Shown: in pieces, positions 35,919 to 46,036 of the stretch
Layout of the letters: each line of letters begins with the position of its first letter
Position numbering within the stretch: position 1 is the stretch's first letter
Assembly: GCA_018985235.1 (NCBI GenBank)
Contig: JADGIG010000014.1
Span: 1 to 50,561, forward strand
From: Sanchytrium tribonematis
Taxonomy: Eukaryota > Sanchytriomycota > Sanchytriomycetes > Sanchytriales > Sanchytriaceae
Length of the DNA stretch: 50,561 nt
Direction of reading: 5' to 3'
The notes under the pieces: generated by a model
Seen by the model: the letters and a program-made list of their open reading frames with translations, nothing else
What the model was told of the DNA's origin: nothing
Database searches by the model: none
Made by a program: the position numbers and the translations under genes

Positions 35919-38900
35919 ATGCTTTTAATCATAAGTGCCATTGTATTGATTTTGCTAAGTGGCTATGGTGTTGCTGCACCTATGATTATAAGAGACATTC
36001 TTGGTAACGGTGATATATTCGTATACCCAGACCATGTCAGTCTGGATCTTAGACCGCAAGAAACGAATGTATACTTTAAGGGTGAATTTTTTATCACTAG
36101 AAACAACATAGATGCATATATCCATGAAACATTTTATCGGATTTATTACCGGAATCAAGTCGCTCTGGGACTAACTCTGAGTGATATGCAAACTTATACC
36201 GACAAAAGAACAAACCTTGACTTTCATACTCAGTTATTAGTATTTAATGCATCATTAATTGATCAATTGCTAAGAGAAGCCATTAAAGGTGAAAATGCTG
36301 ATGTTATTATGCAAGGGTATATGGGAGTAAGTGTATTTAAAGTGCCCATGTATTCCAAGGTATTTGTTGAAAGATACCTGCTTCCTAAAGAAACTAATCT
36401 CAGGCAACAATTGCAAGATTTCATGGACGGGACTCTACCACCTGGTTCACTTGATCCAACTTTAAAACAATATCCAAAACCGGTCATTCCGCCTCTGAAT
36501 ACGCCAAAAATTAACGGGCTAACCTTGTACAGAAAGTCCAACCAGATTGGTATCAATATAAAATTTGAGTGGAAAAATGATTTTATTGAGTTGCACGTTG
36601 CAGAAATTCGGATTCCTTTACTTCTGTACAATGTAAATTTTGGTGGACTTTATCTTGAAAATTTGAGACTGACAAATGGCTTGGTGAAGGGAAATGTAAA
36701 TATTGGATTATACCTTTTAACTGGAGATGAGATCAAGAAAGCTTTCCAACACGCTTTTAAAATGCTGATTAAAGAGCTTACCATTCAAGTTGGTGTTGTG
36801 GGACCATTACGTTTTGTCGCTGAAGAATCAGTTGTTTGGATTGCAAATGCAACAAAATCTCTCAACGCAAGTCTCACGATAGATATACCGAGAGTTACCG
36901 AACGATTTGGTATCTCGCTGCCGTCAGCTCCTAAAGCTATGCTTGATTTGAAGCACATGAGCTTGGAAATCAAGATTAGAACAGTGAAAAAATCAATCGA
37001 TTTAGGGCTAGAGTTGCATTTACCTTCAAAGTTTCCGAAGCTCCCAAAAGTAGAGTCTCTAATTGGAGTTGCTCTAAAACTGGGATATATAAAGGATTTG
37101 ATCCAAATTGAAGTTGGAAAGTTGCATATTGTAAATCAGTTCGTTCAATTGGGGACACGTATTAACTTTTTTGATCAACCTAGAGAATTGCGTGCTTTAG
37201 TCGACAGATTTATGGGAAAGAAAAGCGACCAGACAATTCATGCCCACGATATGGAGTTCTTCCCAAGCTGCCCTACATGCAAGCAGTTTGACAATATTGA
37301 TTTTTCTATTGATCCTCCTGAAATCAATTTTTCGCAATATGTCAAATTTGGTAAATCCATTCTTAAAAATACCAATTTGGGATTAAAGATTTATTCATTA
37401 AGCGTGATCCAAAAAGAAAGATCATTTTTTATCGATGTTGATTTTCAACTTGATTTATTGCTGCCAATAGATGCGTTTATTGGATATTTAGCAGTGACAC
37501 TTCAAATCAATCATGATGACTTTTTGACTCTGAGCATTGAAAATTTAAGATGGAGTAAAACAAACAGGCATAAATTATCATTAGAGATTACTTTCCACAA
37601 ATCTTCTCAGCTCTCGCTTTTGATACCACATTTACTGGATTATCTGAACAATAAGAACTCGATCCCTGACATCATTACAATATCTTCAATCAAAATTGGA
37701 GAATCCAAGCAAATGTTTAGTAGCTTGTTTTCTGAAATTGATATAGACATTAAAATAAGCGAATTATTAGAGTCAATTTCTTTACCTCAATTGGATCTTA
37801 ATTTGGATAATGTATTGGAACCTACTTTTTTGACTTTGATAGCTAGAGACACTATAAAATTAGGGTTGAAAAGCATTTTCAATAACCCGTTAGATTTTGA
37901 TTTGCACGTTCATTTGGACCCGATAAAAGCTTCGATTGACAACTCTATATTCTTCAATATTGCAGAGTTGAATCTGTCCCATAACCTAGAGTTGGAAGCC
38001 GAGATATCTTTTAAAAATGCAAAAGCCATCATTCAACCAATTTTGGAGGATTTTCTAAATCATAAATTTAACAGAATGATATCTCTTTCATTGGGAAGTA
38101 TAACATTTCTAGAAAATGCGAAAGTTGACATCAACATCCCAGAATTGTCTTTGAGCAGTGGTTTGATAAATTTGAGTCATATGAATTTAAATAACCCAAT
38201 TTCAAATTTTAAACCAGATAATATTGATATTAATCATCACGGGAACTCAATCAAGGCTGCTTTAGGAGTAGACCTGACCATCAATGTACCAATAGTAGTG
38301 GACATCTCCAGCATTCAAGTCGGGGTGCGGCTACAAAAGAACAAATTTTTGAAGTTGTCAACTGGCGCCATTAAAATTCATCAAGGCTTGAATGAGATAA
38401 ACTTACCGCTGGAATTACAATTCAACGAATGTACAGTTTGTGAAACTGAAGTGAATCAATTAACCCAAAACCTCTTGAGTGGAAATCTAATTGAAACCAT
38501 TATTGGGATTCAGGATCTCCACATCGGGGAAATTGAGGATCTTGAGTCTATCTCTGTTGATCTTTTTGTTTCTCAAAATATCCATTTGCCGAAACTTCCT
38601 GCCATTCAACTTCCAAATATATCTCCCAAGAATTTGGCTATATCTGTTCATGACAAAACTATTAATGCCAAAGGGTCATTATCTTTAGACTTGAACTGGA
38701 TTAAGGCTCATTTTCAAAGAATTTCATTATATGTCACTTTGAATAATCAAGATCTTGTCCGAATTTTGATTCATCATTTGGATGTAAATCGAGGGGTGAA
38801 TTTTGAAATCAGCCTTGAATTTTTTGATGCATCAAAAGAAGTTTTGCAACTTTACAATTATTTAACAGTTGGATACAATGAGATCAATATTGGTGTTCAC

Positions 38901-41900
38901 ACAATTTCTCTTGACCAAATATATATTTTGAGGTCAATTAACGCAGCACAACCAGTTGGTAGATTTGTCGAGCCTGCTATCATTCATTTGGATGAAGTAC
39001 TAAATAAGCCTCTACCTGCGTTGCCTTTAGAATCAGTTGACATTGTCTCATTAGACCAATGGATTGTTCTAGATATTCTTGCCAAAATTCCTATTGATGT
39101 CAAAATCGATGCTTCGCTTGCTTTACAAGTTGCTTTGAATGACCATTCCTTATTGAATTTAAAATTATCATTAAGCGGTCACAACATGATCCGAATTGGA
39201 GCTAAAATAATGCTGTTTGATATTGCAGAAAATATGAAAACTATTGGAAGTATAATCTCGAATGTATTATCTTCAAGAGACTTGAGTGGTTCTATCAGTA
39301 TTAAGCAAATAGTTGTAGGAAACATCAATTCATTTGAAAGAATATCTGTAGACATTCCTCTCAGTATAATTAAAGTACCAAGTCTAACGTTGCCGGCAAT
39401 AAAGATGTCTGGTTTAAGCGTTAAAAATGTCGAAAAAGATGTTGAAGTCAAATTACATCTTCCTATAAAGCTACCTAAGCTGCCATTCAAAATTGATGTT
39501 TTACTTGTTCAATTGCATATTTTTGATAGTGCGTTTGTAACGCTTTCTCTCAATCCAATTTTTAAAAATGGTGTTGATTTAACGATCCTTGCTCATTTTG
39601 AGAAATATGATAATCCTGAAATCAATACAATGATAAACAGTTTCTTAGAAACAAAAAATTTAGATTTACAAGTGGGTATAAGTAAAATCGCTTTGAAAAC
39701 CAATAAGGGATTGTATAAAATATCAAACAAGATTCCCATCGATATTCATCAGAAAATGACACTACCGCAATTATCTCTACCAACTTTAGAACTAAAAAGC
39801 TTAAATATACACACAGATGAAAATAAGCTAATTGCTCAAATTGAAAATCCTTTACCAGTTCACCTGGACTATTTCCAAATCAGTTTAGGCCATAATCAGA
39901 ATTTAGTCACCATATCTGCGGTACTCTCCAGCAAAATTGATATTTTTTTGGAGTTTAATAATGCTGGCGCAGATGAAATGAAAATTTTACTAGAAAAGTT
40001 TGATTTTGTCCAAATATATGGTATGAAAATTGGGACTAGTAGAGACTTTCACCAGTTTAATTTAGATATACACTTTCCGTTGCATATACTTCCAAAATTC
40101 GACTTTCCAATTCCAAGTCTACCTTCAATCAAGATTTCACCTGAAAATGTACAATTAGAAACAATACAAGATCACGGTTTAATGGCAAAGCTTAGAATTC
40201 AGGCTGCTCTACCAATTGCATTGAATTTGAATTCTCAAAACATTAAAGTGAAATTGGGACTTGGAAATCCAATGATATTGGCAGAAATTGATTCTATCAA
40301 TATAACTGGAGACGAAGTTTTTGTCAGTCTCAAATTATTTATGGACAATCAATACAGATCCCAGATTGCTGAAGAAATATCAAAGCTTTTACATAAAGAG
40401 CAGTCACATCTCTTTGTTAGTGAATTAAAAATAGATAGCATTATGCTCTTTTCTTCGAGTAGGTTTGAGGTCCCAATTCATTTGCCAATCGACGAGTCAA
40501 AGTTGGGTAGTTCATTGAATGATTTGACATCACAGCACGCTGAAACTTTGTCTAATATTACCATAAACCACGTCAAAGCTGTTGTAAACCCAGATAATTC
40601 TCTTACAACTTCCTTGAGCATTAATTTTCCTTTTGATTTCGATATCAAAGTCGCAATCAATTATTTGCAAGTTGGTTTGCGAATCAACGAACAATCTCTA
40701 TTGTTGGCTGAAATTCAGCCTATTAAGATACAAAAAGCAATGGAACTAGACGTCAAGTTGAAATTAAATTCCTGGGCATATTCAAAAATTGAAAAGGTAG
40801 GTATAGAATACCTAAAAATAGGTTATAGCGATGAAGATTATATCTCATTGTTCGAAGATGTCAAATTAGATGTAAATATTGATTTAAAAAATATCAAGCT
40901 ACCAAGTCTGCCGAATATTGATTTGTCGATCAAGGCCGATTCCGCCAATTTGAATATTGACCAAAATATATCAGGACTAGCAAAATTAAAGATTCCAAAT
41001 ATATTCCTTTCAATTCCTTTTATTAGAGTCAGTCTAGGTGCATTAATGCCAAGCATTTTTATACAGTTAAGCGTTATAACTAGCGAGTTAATTGAAGTTA
41101 ATTTTCTAATTGATGGGCATGCTGATGACAATGAACTACTAGCAATGAGGCAACTTGTTGATAAGTTTCTCAATGGAAATGTTGATGTGTTTTTAGACGA
41201 ATTGCAATTTGGTCATAGTAGAGATTCTTTTGTTAGTTTAAAAATAGGACAACAGATTAAGACAAAAGCTCCAAAATTGCCAGCAATCAAATTACCTTCC
41301 TTGGTGGTTGACCCTAATAATGTAAAGGCTAGTATTTCTGAAAAGATCACGTTGAAAACATCAATTAATTTGGATGTTCCTGTTACTTTTAATGTCAAAA
41401 ATATCGAATTAGAAGTATTCATTAACGAGAGACTTGCAAATATTCACATTGATGCGATCAAAGCAGACGGAGTTGCAGAGATTTCAGTAATAGTTGAACC
41501 ACACAATGTGCAAGAGAGCACACAATTGCAATTAAATGAGATTCTCAACAATATTATTCAAAAGACACCGTTAAATGCAGATGTTTATATCGATAGGATT
41601 ATTCTAGGAAATTTGAACAATTTGGAGCTCATTCACCTGAAATTACCTAATTTAGATTTGCCACAGATTACTTTACCAAAAATTGAACCTATTTTGAACT
41701 TGGATAAGGCTAATATCAATTTAATAGGAGACAATCAGCTCTTTTTGACAGCAAAAGCTGGTGTTTCAGTAGGATTTTCAATTGATGCTCAGCTTGATAA
41801 ATTAGGGTTGAGTGTCGGTATTTTGGATAATCCATTTTTGGAAGCTAGAATAAGTGGAGATGTGAAGGATGTTGCAGATGTTGAAGTCAATTTAAGTCTG

Positions 41901-42971
41901 CAGAAAAATCCAAATCTAAATGCACTAGTGCACCACTTTCTAAATGACGAGAAATTTACCGAGTACATCATGGTTGGTATTAAGTTGCAACAGAATTTAT
42001 TAGACAAGGTCAAAATTAAAATCAATATCCAAGATCTATTGTCTAAAAATTTAGTAGCCTCATCAGAGCCAGCGAAGCAACTTATCAAGTCAGTTCAAGG
42101 TGCAATTGTGTCTGATGGCATCGCTGCTAGCATCGAGTTAGATTTGCCAATTAGTAGTAATATTAACTCCATTACTGCAGTTATTCATAAAGGTGGAGAT
42201 TCTATTTTCAATATTGCCGTAGATGCACAATTACCATCAGTCAATGCCCATTTAAAACCAATTTTTCCTGCAATGCAATTTCATATGAGTCAAATTTACA
42301 GAAGAATGAAACTGGGTGTTAATTTAGTGTCGGATATTTCAATAGGTGGTATTTTATTATCGAATGAATATAAGCTGAATATCCTAGAAGATATTTTTGT
42401 AGATAAGTTACCAGATGTAAGTTATGTAGAGGGTATACTGCCATGTCGAATGCACACGCTGAACCCTATAAAATTAATTAAAGATCCTGGAATTGGTACT
42501 GATGTTTTCTTTAAAGCAAGCACTTTACCATTTCCAGTCGATCTCGATTTGGGAACTCTCTACTTCGATGTTTTAGACTACAATGTATATAATGATACGC
42601 TGAAGTATGAAGTTACTATGGATGATGAAAGAGCGCATATTAACGAGCTGGTTTATCCAGTCAATCCAGCTGCTATCGGAAACTATAGCAAAGTTGATTA
42701 TACTCGAAATTGTATTCATAATGACCATATCAAATATTACAATGTAAATACTGGTCTGTTGTTCTTTATTAGATGGGTGAATAATCCTCTTAAAGCTGTT
42801 GATGGATTGTTTAAATTAGGACGCAAAAAATTATTACGAAATTTTAAAATTACAAGGAATGGCGAAGAAATGAAATGGCTCGGTGAAATGATGTTAAAAA
42901 CAAATGTATATGTTCACGTCAAACTCGACCATGTACCTGATTTTGAAAAGAATCCAAGGCCAGATCGATAA
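35919..42971 (+). CDS. Giant lumenal/secreted repeat protein, LEA2/DUF3712 (Tag1)-like
   Basis: An uninterrupted 2350-residue ORF starts with a signal-peptide-like leader (MLLIISAIVLILLSGYGVAA). I see no later TM segment. The rest is mostly beta strand in a divergent tandem repeat of about 110-150 residues. Each unit opens with a Leu-Pro-rich segment (LPKLPAIQLP near 888, VPSLTLPAIK near 1151, LPQLSLPTL near 1281, LPSLPNIDL near 1660, PKLPAIKLPSL near 1784, LPQITLPKI near 1912). Alternating hydrophobic strands follow, and the unit closes with an I.(I/L)G....(L/F) element (GIQDLHIGEIEDLES, QIVVGNINSFE, MKIGTSRDF, LQFGHSRDSF, IILGNLNNLE). Strand pattern and unit size resemble LEA2-like/DUF3712 domains of fungal Tag1-type proteins. 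A BPI/SMP or repeating-beta-groove lipid-transfer protein is an alternative. Two CxxC motifs occur (CPTC, CTVC). Confidence 0.75.
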   Translation: MLLIISAIVLILLSGYGVAAPMIIRDILGNGDIFVYPDHVSLDLRPQETNVYFKGEFFITRNNIDAYIHETFYRIYYRNQVALGLTLSDMQTYTDKRTNLDFHTQLLVFNASLIDQLLREAIKGENADVIMQGYMGVSVFKVPMYSKVFVERYLLPKETNLRQQLQDFMDGTLPPGSLDPTLKQYPKPVIPPLNTPKINGLTLYRKSNQIGINIKFEWKNDFIELHVAEIRIPLLLYNVNFGGLYLENLRLTNGLVKGNVNIGLYLLTGDEIKKAFQHAFKMLIKELTIQVGVVGPLRFVAEESVVWIANATKSLNASLTIDIPRVTERFGISLPSAPKAMLDLKHMSLEIKIRTVKKSIDLGLELHLPSKFPKLPKVESLIGVALKLGYIKDLIQIEVGKLHIVNQFVQLGTRINFFDQPRELRALVDRFMGKKSDQTIHAHDMEFFPSCPTCKQFDNIDFSIDPPEINFSQYVKFGKSILKNTNLGLKIYSLSVIQKERSFFIDVDFQLDLLLPIDAFIGYLAVTLQINHDDFLTLSIENLRWSKTNRHKLSLEITFHKSSQLSLLIPHLLDYLNNKNSIPDIITISSIKIGESKQMFSSLFSEIDIDIKISELLESISLPQLDLNLDNVLEPTFLTLIARDTIKLGLKSIFNNPLDFDLHVHLDPIKASIDNSIFFNIAELNLSHNLELEAEISFKNAKAIIQPILEDFLNHKFNRMISLSLGSITFLENAKVDINIPELSLSSGLINLSHMNLNNPISNFKPDNIDINHHGNSIKAALGVDLTINVPIVVDISSIQVGVRLQKNKFLKLSTGAIKIHQGLNEINLPLELQFNECTVCETEVNQLTQNLLSGNLIETIIGIQDLHIGEIEDLESISVDLFVSQNIHLPKLPAIQLPNISPKNLAISVHDKTINAKGSLSLDLNWIKAHFQRISLYVTLNNQDLVRILIHHLDVNRGVNFEISLEFFDASKEVLQLYNYLTVGYNEINIGVHTISLDQIYILRSINAAQPVGRFVEPAIIHLDEVLNKPLPALPLESVDIVSLDQWIVLDILAKIPIDVKIDASLALQVALNDHSLLNLKLSLSGHNMIRIGAKIMLFDIAENMKTIGSIISNVLSSRDLSGSISIKQIVVGNINSFERISVDIPLSIIKVPSLTLPAIKMSGLSVKNVEKDVEVKLHLPIKLPKLPFKIDVLLVQLHIFDSAFVTLSLNPIFKNGVDLTILAHFEKYDNPEINTMINSFLETKNLDLQVGISKIALKTNKGLYKISNKIPIDIHQKMTLPQLSLPTLELKSLNIHTDENKLIAQIENPLPVHLDYFQISLGHNQNLVTISAVLSSKIDIFLEFNNAGADEMKILLEKFDFVQIYGMKIGTSRDFHQFNLDIHFPLHILPKFDFPIPSLPSIKISPENVQLETIQDHGLMAKLRIQAALPIALNLNSQNIKVKLGLGNPMILAEIDSINITGDEVFVSLKLFMDNQYRSQIAEEISKLLHKEQSHLFVSELKIDSIMLFSSSRFEVPIHLPIDESKLGSSLNDLTSQHAETLSNITINHVKAVVNPDNSLTTSLSINFPFDFDIKVAINYLQVGLRINEQSLLLAEIQPIKIQKAMELDVKLKLNSWAYSKIEKVGIEYLKIGYSDEDYISLFEDVKLDVNIDLKNIKLPSLPNIDLSIKADSANLNIDQNISGLAKLKIPNIFLSIPFIRVSLGALMPSIFIQLSVITSELIEVNFLIDGHADDNELLAMRQLVDKFLNGNVDVFLDELQFGHSRDSFVSLKIGQQIKTKAPKLPAIKLPSLVVDPNNVKASISEKITLKTSINLDVPVTFNVKNIELEVFINERLANIHIDAIKADGVAEISVIVEPHNVQESTQLQLNEILNNIIQKTPLNADVYIDRIILGNLNNLELIHLKLPNLDLPQITLPKIEPILNLDKANINLIGDNQLFLTAKAGVSVGFSIDAQLDKLGLSVGILDNPFLEARISGDVKDVADVEVNLSLQKNPNLNALVHHFLNDEKFTEYIMVGIKLQQNLLDKVKIKINIQDLLSKNLVASSEPAKQLIKSVQGAIVSDGIAASIELDLPISSNINSITAVIHKGGDSIFNIAVDAQLPSVNAHLKPIFPAMQFHMSQIYRRMKLGVNLVSDISIGGILLSNEYKLNILEDIFVDKLPDVSYVEGILPCRMHTLNPIKLIKDPGIGTDVFFKASTLPFPVDLDLGTLYFDVLDYNVYNDTLKYEVTMDDERAHINELVYPVNPAAIGNYSKVDYTRNCIHNDHIKYYNVNTGLLFFIRWVNNPLKAVDGLFKLGRKKLLRNFKITRNGEEMKWLGEMMLKTNVYVHVKLDHVPDFEKNPRPDR

Positions 42972-43001
42972 ATAATAAATCCATTGTGCAATTTTTGAAA
43001 C

Positions 43002-43706
43002 ATGCAGTACATCAAGTGTCTGTTTGAGCAGGCCAAAAAACGTGAAATCTCTACAGGAAAGGAAAATGAAACTGATGAGAAAATTATCGAGGTGATTGAA
43101 AATTTTAGTATCCATTCATTACATTTTGGTTTATTTTCGGAATTTGCATTTGAAGACCAAATTGTACAAAACAATACCACATCGTTTGAAAATGAAAATT
43201 TATCAATTACGAGCAATAAAGCAGTTTCGGATAACGAGTCAATCAAATCTATTGAAAGTGAACATTTAAATACGACGCCGCTTGATGTTACTCAAAATGA
43301 AAGCATGGTACCAGATTCTCAAGATCAAAACTTGGAGCCAGTGTCCACTGTCGATGATATATTGAGTAGATCCCAATTAAAGAGAGACATCGATACCGAA
43401 ATTAGAAAGTTTAAAAAGAGAAAAATCCCAATACAGCACAACGGAGCAGATGATGAAAATTTATTGCAAAATTTTTGTAGTATAAATTCCAATATCGCAA
43501 AATTATCAACAGATTATAAAGCAAATCACGGTGCAATTCAAAAAGTTAGCAATTTAGTTCAGAAATTAAATGCAATGATTCCTACTACTGATAATGATAT
43601 GCAAATCGTAGAAACGATTCAAAATTTGTTAGAGTTGAGACGAACAGTAGAAAAATCTGCAAATGATTTAGATCAAATATTAATGAACCTTAAAGAAAGA
43701 ATCTAA
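43002..43706 (+). CDS. Unrecognised acidic/coiled-coil protein
   Basis: The 234-residue protein has a helical N-terminus (MQYIKCLFEQAKKRE), a disordered Asn/Ser/Glu-rich middle (about 65-120) and a C-terminal coiled coil (about 125-234) starting LKRDIDTEIRKFKKRK. A faint similarity of LKRDIDTEIRKFKKRK...NLLQNFC to the I...FI.RKR.EI...N..EFC region of MBIP (ATAC complex) is too weak to name it. The core AATTTTTGAAAC element abuts its ATG. It ends 3 bp before the LDAH stop on the other strand. Confidence 0.6.
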   Translation: MQYIKCLFEQAKKREISTGKENETDEKIIEVIENFSIHSLHFGLFSEFAFEDQIVQNNTTSFENENLSITSNKAVSDNESIKSIESEHLNTTPLDVTQNESMVPDSQDQNLEPVSTVDDILSRSQLKRDIDTEIRKFKKRKIPIQHNGADDENLLQNFCSINSNIAKLSTDYKANHGAIQKVSNLVQKLNAMIPTTDNDMQIVETIQNLLELRRTVEKSANDLDQILMNLKERI

Positions 43707-43709
43707 ATT

Positions 43710-44630
43710 TTATTTTTCCGGAAGAATAGTTCGAATAATATCAACAACAGGTCTATGGTGTCCCAATATAAATGCATGAGGAATGGTGCTATCTGTCAAA
43801 TATATCCCACCTTTTTCTGATTCTTTTGCAGTTTCTTTCTCAATAATTTTGTCCGGAAACTCGTTGCAAAGATTTCTATAAGTGTTAATTTTACACCAAC
43901 CATCAAATGGAGCAAACACAAAGTAGCATTTATCAATGACTCTAACAGGATCTTCATCTAATGAAGAATCTTGCCTTTTATGTCGACCAAGTGCTGCCAT
44001 ATCTAATGGTTTAATCTTATCGAATTCATCTCGACTAAGACCTACAGCATTTGCAACTACTCGGTGATGAAAAATTCTAGAGACAATCATTCTCTGGTCG
44101 TAACCCAAGCGAGGTTCTACGTAGTGTGCCAAGTGAAATTTTACTGTCAATGGCAATATTTCCAACAACCAACTAAGCATAGACATGATGAAAATACCCA
44201 TGGGTGTAAATAAAAACCACATCATTTTGGCATTTTCTGTGTTTTTCAAGTCATCAATAGCTGGAAATAATAACACGATACGGTCTGCTAAAGACTCCAA
44301 TCTAAGTGCCAAATAGCCTCCCAAAGAGTGTCCAAATAAATAAATTTTGGCATTCGGTTGTTCAAATTTGATGCTCAAGATCTTTCTTCTACAATACTCG
44401 AGTTGATGTTCAATCAAAAATTGCTCCGGGGAAGGAGTGGTGTGACCTAGATAGTCGATAGAATAAATGTCGACTTTCTCTTCATATCTTTGGTGCAAAT
44501 ACTCCATAAAATCTAAATAAAGATCAGAGCAGCCAGGGTTCCCTGGTAAAAGTATAAAGACAGTTTCTGGCTCCGTTGCACTTGCATAATACTTCATGAT
44601 TTCGAGGGGTGTTTTTGCCGCTATCCTCAT
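43710..44630 (-). CDS. LDAH: LDAH-like lipid-droplet-associated serine hydrolase
   Basis: The 306-residue alpha/beta hydrolase has FILLPGNPGCSDLYLDFM, matching the PGNPG..(D/E)FY block specific to LDAH (DUF2305/C2orf43). The nucleophile elbow is LFGHSLGGYLAL (GxSxG), followed by VLLFPAIDDL and, near the end, PHAFILGHH with the catalytic His. A hydrophobic segment (about 135-165) may embed in the droplet surface. LDAH acts in lipid/sterol-ester turnover at lipid droplets. Together with lipin and ATP-citrate lyase here it points to an active lipid economy. Confidence 0.85.
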   Translation of the reverse strand: MRIAAKTPLEIMKYYASATEPETVFILLPGNPGCSDLYLDFMEYLHQRYEEKVDIYSIDYLGHTTPSPEQFLIEHQLEYCRRKILSIKFEQPNAKIYLFGHSLGGYLALRLESLADRIVLLFPAIDDLKNTENAKMMWFLFTPMGIFIMSMLSWLLEILPLTVKFHLAHYVEPRLGYDQRMIVSRIFHHRVVANAVGLSRDEFDKIKPLDMAALGRHKRQDSSLDEDPVRVIDKCYFVFAPFDGWCKINTYRNLCNEFPDKIIEKETAKESEKGGIYLTDSTIPHAFILGHHRPVVDIIRTILPEK

Positions 44631-44673
44631 GGAGAAATAAATTCAAACACAATTTATCTATAAATATATTTAC

Positions 44674-45801
44674 TTAAAACTTGAAAAATCTGATTTCATT
44701 CGCGTCATAACAAGGAACCATGAGCAAATCCTGGCCACCTAAAGTATCATAATGAAGTTCACCCACTGTACCACCACAATTTGTGATTACTTGAACGTCG
44801 TAAGAGAGTGGAGTATCACGAGGTACCAATAGGTAAGCTTCTTGAGAGCCATCCCCTCCAGCTGCTAAGTATGGATATCCTTTGCTATTTTTGATTGGAA
44901 GAGATATTGCTGTTCCTGGAGCAGCTTCATTTTGTCCTGAGTTTCTAACAGGAATGTTATCAAATAAGATTGTTTTCTTCCAAGTCCAGTTTTCAACAGT
45001 TCCTGATTTGTTAGGTGAGAAAGCATAAATTTTGCCAGTAATTTTATCTTTTGTACCTTGGTGGTTTGTGACCAGCAAATCGCTAATACCGTCATTGTTC
45101 AAATCTACTAACTCCAAATTAAAGGCTTTTCCGATATCTGTTGCAATGTCCACAATTCTCAAGTCAGCCGCATTATTAAATTTTCCAGTTTTTGAAACAA
45201 TAATAGAAAGTCGTTGACTCCAAAATCCAGAAAAGATTATTTCTTTCTTACCATCTTTGTCCAAATCTGTAATGATAAAGTTAACATCACAGCCATCCAT
45301 TATTTCTACTTCTTCAAATTGTTTGCTGCCATCAAACCAAACAAGCTTAGATTGTGTTGCACCAAATAAACTTGTTTTAGCTCTACAGGAGACAATATCC
45401 ATAATTCCATCTTGATTGACATCTAACTCTAGTGCCTTGTGATAAAACCACCCATTCTGTTTCTTAGTAAGTTGACTGGCTTGTCCATCTTTTAAAAACC
45501 AGATGGCACCATTAGAATGGCCCGGAACCAAGAATCCATCTCCAATCAATGCTCCAGCAGAAGGGGTATTTGTTGGCACTATTTCATTAGGCCATGCCAT
45601 GCCAGTGGATTGTCCCACAGTAGTGCCTTCACTGAAGTCTAAAGCGAAGGAGGACATTTGATACCCAAATTGAGTCACTTTGCATTTGAATACCCCGAAA
45701 GAACTAACAGTCAATTTATCATCAATCACATTAAGAAATGCAGGATGATCTGTCTTTAAAGTACTGAACAATTGAATGGCTTGTAGAGTTGTAAATATCA
45801 T
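44674..45801 (-). CDS. FG-GAP/VCBS-repeat beta-propeller protein
   Basis: The 375-residue protein carries at least three Ca2+-binding-like loops in FG-GAP/VCBS context: DVNQDGIMDIV (about 130), DLDKDGKKEII (about 180) and DLNNDGISDLL (about 225), each followed by a hydrophobic strand. This fits a seven-bladed propeller. The N-terminus (MIFTTLQAIQLF) is only weakly signal-like, so the location is unclear. Fungal and oomycete proteins of this type are mostly uncharacterised. No integrin alpha leg or TM is present. Confidence 0.75.
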   Translation of the reverse strand: MIFTTLQAIQLFSTLKTDHPAFLNVIDDKLTVSSFGVFKCKVTQFGYQMSSFALDFSEGTTVGQSTGMAWPNEIVPTNTPSAGALIGDGFLVPGHSNGAIWFLKDGQASQLTKKQNGWFYHKALELDVNQDGIMDIVSCRAKTSLFGATQSKLVWFDGSKQFEEVEIMDGCDVNFIITDLDKDGKKEIIFSGFWSQRLSIIVSKTGKFNNAADLRIVDIATDIGKAFNLELVDLNNDGISDLLVTNHQGTKDKITGKIYAFSPNKSGTVENWTWKKTILFDNIPVRNSGQNEAAPGTAISLPIKNSKGYPYLAAGGDGSQEAYLLVPRDTPLSYDVQVITNCGGTVGELHYDTLGGQDLLMVPCYDANEIRFFKF

Positions 45802-46036
45802 TTTGAAATTTAAAGATATTTCTACTATTTATAGAATATAAGAGTTGCATGTGATGACTATGTCAGTGGAATTCTACTTCAGGATCCATAGGAAATTCAA
45901 CTTTAAAATCTCAATCCATAAATCGTAAGGACGAGGATCCATAGATGAATACCCCGCGTCTTATGTCCCTGAAATCGTGCTGGCTAAAAAAGGTCGAGAG
46001 GTGAGTTGATAATGGATTGTTGAGACACATGATTTA
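45802..46036. other. Intergenic gap (235 bp) with possible non-coding RNA signals
   Basis: No ORF is supported here. TACTTCAGGATC (45875-45886) equals the box-A core of yeast U3 snoRNA as I remember it. GTGATGA (45851-45857) and CTGA (45969-45972) resemble boxes C and D. CCCTGAAATCGTGCTGGC (45967-45984) is vaguely like U3 box B. However AGGATCCATAG occurs twice (45881 and 45934) and the base after GGATC is C where U3 pairs with 18S using A. I give this low weight. Confidence 0.2.

Noticed and set aside
36785-42088. Several 60-120-residue ORFs antisense to the giant gene
   Set aside because: They are shadows of the coding strand, with no recognisable domains and no room for promoters.
43002-43706. 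Assignment of the coiled-coil protein to MBIP of the ATAC complex
   Set aside because: Only one short charged helix looks similar; the conserved central block of MBIP is missing.
45980-46012. U2 snRNA-like CTCGACCTTTTTTAG on the minus strand
   Set aside because: The branch-point recognition sequence GUAGUA and the Sm site are absent, and the stem-loop I pairing is not kept.
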